A stretch of DNA of 36,579 nt, taken from positions 1 through 36,579 of the forward strand of contig DBTQ01000014.1 of assembly GCA_002307135.1 (NCBI GenBank), read 5' to 3'. The position numbers were made by a program, and so were the translations under genes. The stretch comes from Bacteroidetes bacterium UBA1312 (GTDB lineage Bacteria > Bacteroidota > Bacteroidia > Chitinophagales > Chitinophagaceae). Below, piece by piece: positions 34,219-36,579 of this stretch. The notes beneath the pieces were generated by a model that ran no database searches, was not told where the DNA came from, and worked only from the letters and a program-made list of their open reading frames with translations. Positions within the stretch are counted from its first letter, which is position 1. Each line of letters starts with the position of its first letter.

Positions 34219-34836
34219 ATGAGCGATAAAAAACAACATTGGGAGACCATTTACCACACTAAAGAACCTCATGAAGTAAGCTGGACACAGGCGTATCCAA
34301 CAACTGCAATAACTTATATATCCGACTTAAATTTACCATTAGACGCCGCGATTATCGATATTGGCGGCGGAGACAGCAACCTTGTAGATGCATTGTTGGA
34401 AAAAGGGTTTACCAATATTTGGGTACTGGACATTTCTGCAACCGCATTAGAAAGAGCTAAAAATCGCTTAGGAGCAAATGCAGAATTAGTCCATTGGATT
34501 GTTTCAGATATTACTGAATTTAAACCAAGCGTACAATTTGACTTTTGGCATGACAGAGCAGTATTTCATTTTTTAACAACAGAAGAAGATATCAATAAAT
34601 ACATCGCCATTGCCCACCATGCGCTCAATGAAAACGGACAAACATTATTGGGCACATTCTCCAATAACGGCCCATTAAAGTGCAGCGGACTGGAAATAAA
34701 ACAGTATTCTGAAACAGCAATGAAAACTACTTTCATCAAAGATTTTGAAGTAGTGAAATGTTTTACTGAAAACCATATTACCCCGTTTAATACAGTACAA
34801 CAGTTTCAATTTTGCGGTTTTAAAAAACGTAAATAA
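34219..34836 (+). CDS. Class I SAM-dependent methyltransferase
   Basis: A 205-residue Rossmann-fold methyltransferase. SAM-binding motif I is AAIIDIGGGDSNLVDALLEKG (about 43-63), followed by an acidic end of strand 2 in IWVLDISATALERAK and by FDFWHDRAVFHFLT (about 108-121). The N-terminus KQHWETIYHTKEPHEVSW and the size match a group of small methyltransferases of unknown substrate in many bacteria; some relatives are annotated as thiopurine or trans-aconitate methyltransferases, but nothing here supports either. It ends directly before the ATG of the CDF transporter gene with no spacer, so the pair is likely one operon, perhaps linked to metal or metalloid resistance (inference). Confidence 0.88.
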   Translation: MSDKKQHWETIYHTKEPHEVSWTQAYPTTAITYISDLNLPLDAAIIDIGGGDSNLVDALLEKGFTNIWVLDISATALERAKNRLGANAELVHWIVSDITEFKPSVQFDFWHDRAVFHFLTTEEDINKYIAIAHHALNENGQTLLGTFSNNGPLKCSGLEIKQYSETAMKTTFIKDFEVVKCFTENHITPFNTVQQFQFCGFKKRK

Positions 34837-35754
34837 ATGGCACACAATCATCATCATGAGACTCCTGAAATTACAGGCATCAACAAAGCTTTCATTGTAG
34901 GGATAGTGCTTAATCTAGCCTATGTTTTAATCCAGATAATTGTCGGGTTAAACATCAATTCATTGGCGCTGCTTTCAGATGCAGGTCATAATTTTTTAGA
35001 CGTTGCCGGGCTGGCATTGGCCATGCTTGCGTTCAGGTTATCCAAATCAAAATCTACCGAAAAATATACTTTCGGTTACAAAAAAGCATCCATCTTAATA
35101 TCCCTACTTAACGCAGTAATTCTATTAATATCAATCGGAGCAATTGGTTACGAAGCCGTCTTTCGATTTCATCGCCAAGAGCCCTTACCCGGCACTATCA
35201 TTTCCATTATAGCAGCAATTGGCATTTTTATTAATGGCATTTCTGCGTTTATGTTTTTCAGAGACAAGGAACGAGACATCAATGTCAAATCTGCATTTCT
35301 GCATTTAGCTTCAGATGCACTTGTTTCTTTAGGCTTGGTAGTTGGTGGTATTATTATTTACTACACACATGCATATTGGATTGACCCCTTGCTAAGTATT
35401 GTCATTTGTTTGGTCATTATAGCAAGCACATGGAATTTGCTCAAAGACAGTTTGCGCCTTTCTTTAGACGGGGTACCAGACAATGTGGACATTGAAAAAG
35501 TAAAAGGCACCATATTAAAAATGGCCCATGTGGAAGATTTTCATCACATACACGTTTGGGCGATCAGCACCACACAAAATGCACTAACCGGGCATCTGGT
35601 AGTTGCAAATAACCTTACCAATGAGGGAATAATGAAATTAAAAGAGGAGGTAAAACACACCTTAGCACACCTCAACATCCAACACGCCACTATTGAAACG
35701 GAAATAGAAACTTGTGAAAACATCACCTGTATTCAACATTCTCAAACCCAATAA
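34837..35754 (+). CDS. Cation diffusion facilitator (Zn/Co/Cd efflux transporter)
   Basis: A 305-residue inner membrane transporter with six hydrophobic segments and a C-terminal cytoplasmic domain of about 90 residues. The N-terminus is His-rich (MAHNHHHE). Both metal-site motifs are present: HNFLD with His51 and Asp55 (after SDAG, Asp48) in helix 2 and HLASD with His154 and Asp158 in helix 5. The HxxxD form of both sites is typical for zinc-transporting CDF proteins of the CzcD/ZitB type, which export Zn(II) by proton exchange. The C-terminal domain (VEDFHHIHVWAIST) carries further His residues. The metal is inferred from family rules. Follows the methyltransferase gene directly. Confidence 0.94.
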   Translation: MAHNHHHETPEITGINKAFIVGIVLNLAYVLIQIIVGLNINSLALLSDAGHNFLDVAGLALAMLAFRLSKSKSTEKYTFGYKKASILISLLNAVILLISIGAIGYEAVFRFHRQEPLPGTIISIIAAIGIFINGISAFMFFRDKERDINVKSAFLHLASDALVSLGLVVGGIIIYYTHAYWIDPLLSIVICLVIIASTWNLLKDSLRLSLDGVPDNVDIEKVKGTILKMAHVEDFHHIHVWAISTTQNALTGHLVVANNLTNEGIMKLKEEVKHTLAHLNIQHATIETEIETCENITCIQHSQTQ

Positions 35755-35805
35755 TAAAATCTGTCCAATAAGTCATTTTAGCACCAATACACCGCTCCAT
35801 AAAAT

Positions 35806-35830
35806 CCATGCCAAGACAATGCATGGCTTT
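35806..35830 (+). terminator. Possible terminator after the CDF gene
   Basis: A 6-bp stem CCATGC (35806-35811) / GCATGG (35821-35826) with a 9-nt loop is followed by CTTT and then TCG. The stem is short and the T-run weak. Confidence 0.4.
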
Positions 35831-35868
35831 TCGTTATTGTGCCTATTGTAAGTTTCTGGTTGCACTAG

Positions 35869-36132
35869 ATCTCTGCCACTAAAGAAGACGTGTACTACCG
35901 ATTAAAATATGTCGGCTACAGCGGACAAACTGATTACACGCATATATTACACCTTCGTCAGAACAAGAGTAGCAGTCCTGGAGCCCTAGTTTATCCTAAT
36001 CCCACACAAGACCAGTTGCAAATTGTACTGCAAGGACTCAGCGCTAACAATAGTTACGAGCTTATTGACCAAATCGGAAGGGTATTGCTTAAAGGTAGTT
36101 TACTGTTCTTACAAAGCTGGAATGCTTTCTAA
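35869..36132 (+). pseudogene. Remnant of a T9SS cargo gene (C-terminal fragment, frameshifted)
   Basis: The frame opens after a TAG at 35866 with no plausible start (only a GTG at 35890) and reads VYYRLKYVGYSGQTDYTHI, the strand that usually comes just before a type A sorting domain, then LVYPNPTQDQLQIVLQGL and SYELIDQIGRVLLKGS, the first two parts of that domain. The last part is lost in this frame, which ends LLFLQSWNAF at 36132. A downstream frame reads YKAGMLSKS at about 36108-36134, similar to the usual ...AGMY-x-L-K end, which suggests a frameshift near 36100. The signal peptide and the main body of the protein are absent. The CRISPR array starts 15 bp after the stop. Confidence 0.75.
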
Positions 36133-36147
36133 ATCATTAAGAGATAT

Positions 36148-36579
36148 GTTGTGGTTTGCTTTCAAACTTTTGATTACCTTAGTTCTTACACAGCTTTTCA
36201 TTGAGCGTTTCCTTCAGCTTTATAGTTGTGATTTGCTTTCAAACTTTTGATTACCTTAGTTCTTACACAGCTGACTATTAAAATTTTGACTTGGCTAATC
36301 CGTTGTGATTTGCTTTCAAACTTTTGATTACCTTAGTTCTTACACAGCTTCATATGGATAATTATCAAGTAGAAAATGGTTGTGATTTGCTTTCAAACTT
36401 TTGATTACCTTAGTTCTTACACAGCAATTTAGGTACAGTGCTTGCATTGCCAAAAGTTGTGATTTGCTTTCAAACTTTTGATTACCTTAGTTCTTACACA
36501 GCGACTTTCTTCTACTGTTGTATCACTATCCTGTTGTGATTTGCTTTCAAACTTTTGATTACCTTAGTTCTTACACAGC
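36148..36579 (+). CRISPR. CRISPR array, 47-bp repeats and 30-bp spacers, six repeats in window, continues to the right
   Basis: Six repeats at 36148-36194, 36225-36271, 36302-36348, 36379-36425, 36456-36502 and 36533-36579 are separated by five spacers of exactly 30 bp. The repeat begins GTTGTGATTTGCTTTCAAAC and ends TTAGTTCTTACACAGC. Repeats 2-6 are identical; the first has G for A at position 7. The last repeat ends at the window edge, so the array probably continues. The length of 47 bp and the start GTTGTGATTTGCTTTCAAA resemble type II-C (Cas9) repeats of Bacteroidota (for example Bacteroides), where spacers are also 30 bp. No cas gene or matching tracrRNA anti-repeat is in the window; if linked, they lie to the right. 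Orientation is inferred from the GTTGT start, usual for the crRNA sense in type II. Confidence 0.97.

Noticed and set aside
35755..36147. tracrRNA or leader to the left of the CRISPR array
   Set aside because: No segment complementary to the repeat start was found, and the stretch is filled by the decayed T9SS gene remnant.

Overview
The window looks like a chromosomal piece of a Bacteroidota bacterium, most like a member of the Chitinophagaceae/Sphingobacteriales. This rests on type IX secretion (T9SS) C-terminal domains of both type A and type B, SusC-era TonB/beta-barrel proteins, an HmuY-type heme locus, start codons without Shine-Dalgarno sequences, and -7 promoter boxes of the TAnnTTTG kind. 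No rRNA, tRNA or transposase was seen. No species can be named from the sequence alone.

Layout. 1-2167 (minus): two overlapping secreted proteins, a delta-60 repeat propeller cut by the window edge and a T9SS type A cargo protein. 2582-3127: a 162-residue protein of unknown function with a strong terminator. 3159-3429: an unusual non-coding array of 13 palindromic 12-bp cores at a 21-22 bp period. 3614-7194: prfA, then a Wzz-like protein and an O-antigen ligase/polymerase-like protein that overlap. 7215-11600 (minus): a lipoprotein, aspS, pyruvate kinase and an OsmC protein. 11802-13823: a GT39/PMT-like membrane glycosyltransferase with a TPR-like tail. 13855-16695 (minus): a large beta-barrel TonB-type outer membrane protein. 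16770-19481: a methionine (homocysteine) synthesis divergon, metX on the minus strand against osmC-metZ on the plus strand, with overlapping promoters. 19624-21621: an aldo/keto reductase and an AraC regulator separated by a long hairpin. 21688-24555 (minus): a six-repeat Kelch-like protein with a type B sorting domain and a WG-repeat protein.

25363-33983 is a complete heme acquisition locus: an HmuY-like hemophore with a T9SS tail, heme-binding lipoprotein (HmuT), permease (HmuU), ATPase (HmuV), HemS/ChuS-type heme-handling protein, a small CxxC protein, a TonB-dependent heme receptor (HmuR) with FRAP/His/NPDL motifs, and a second HmuY-like protein that is a lipoprotein. The two HmuY-like proteins resemble each other over their whole length and bracket the locus, so the same hemophore fold seems to be exported by two different routes.

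34219-35754: a methyltransferase and a cation diffusion facilitator, end to end. 35869-36132: a broken C-terminal remnant of a T9SS cargo gene. 36148-36579: the left end of a CRISPR array with 47-bp repeats and 30-bp spacers, of the form seen with type II-C (Cas9) systems in Bacteroidota. It runs off the right edge and no cas gene is inside the window.

The signal least explained by known feature types is the palindrome array at 3159-3429. The strongest functional system is the heme locus with its paired hemophores.
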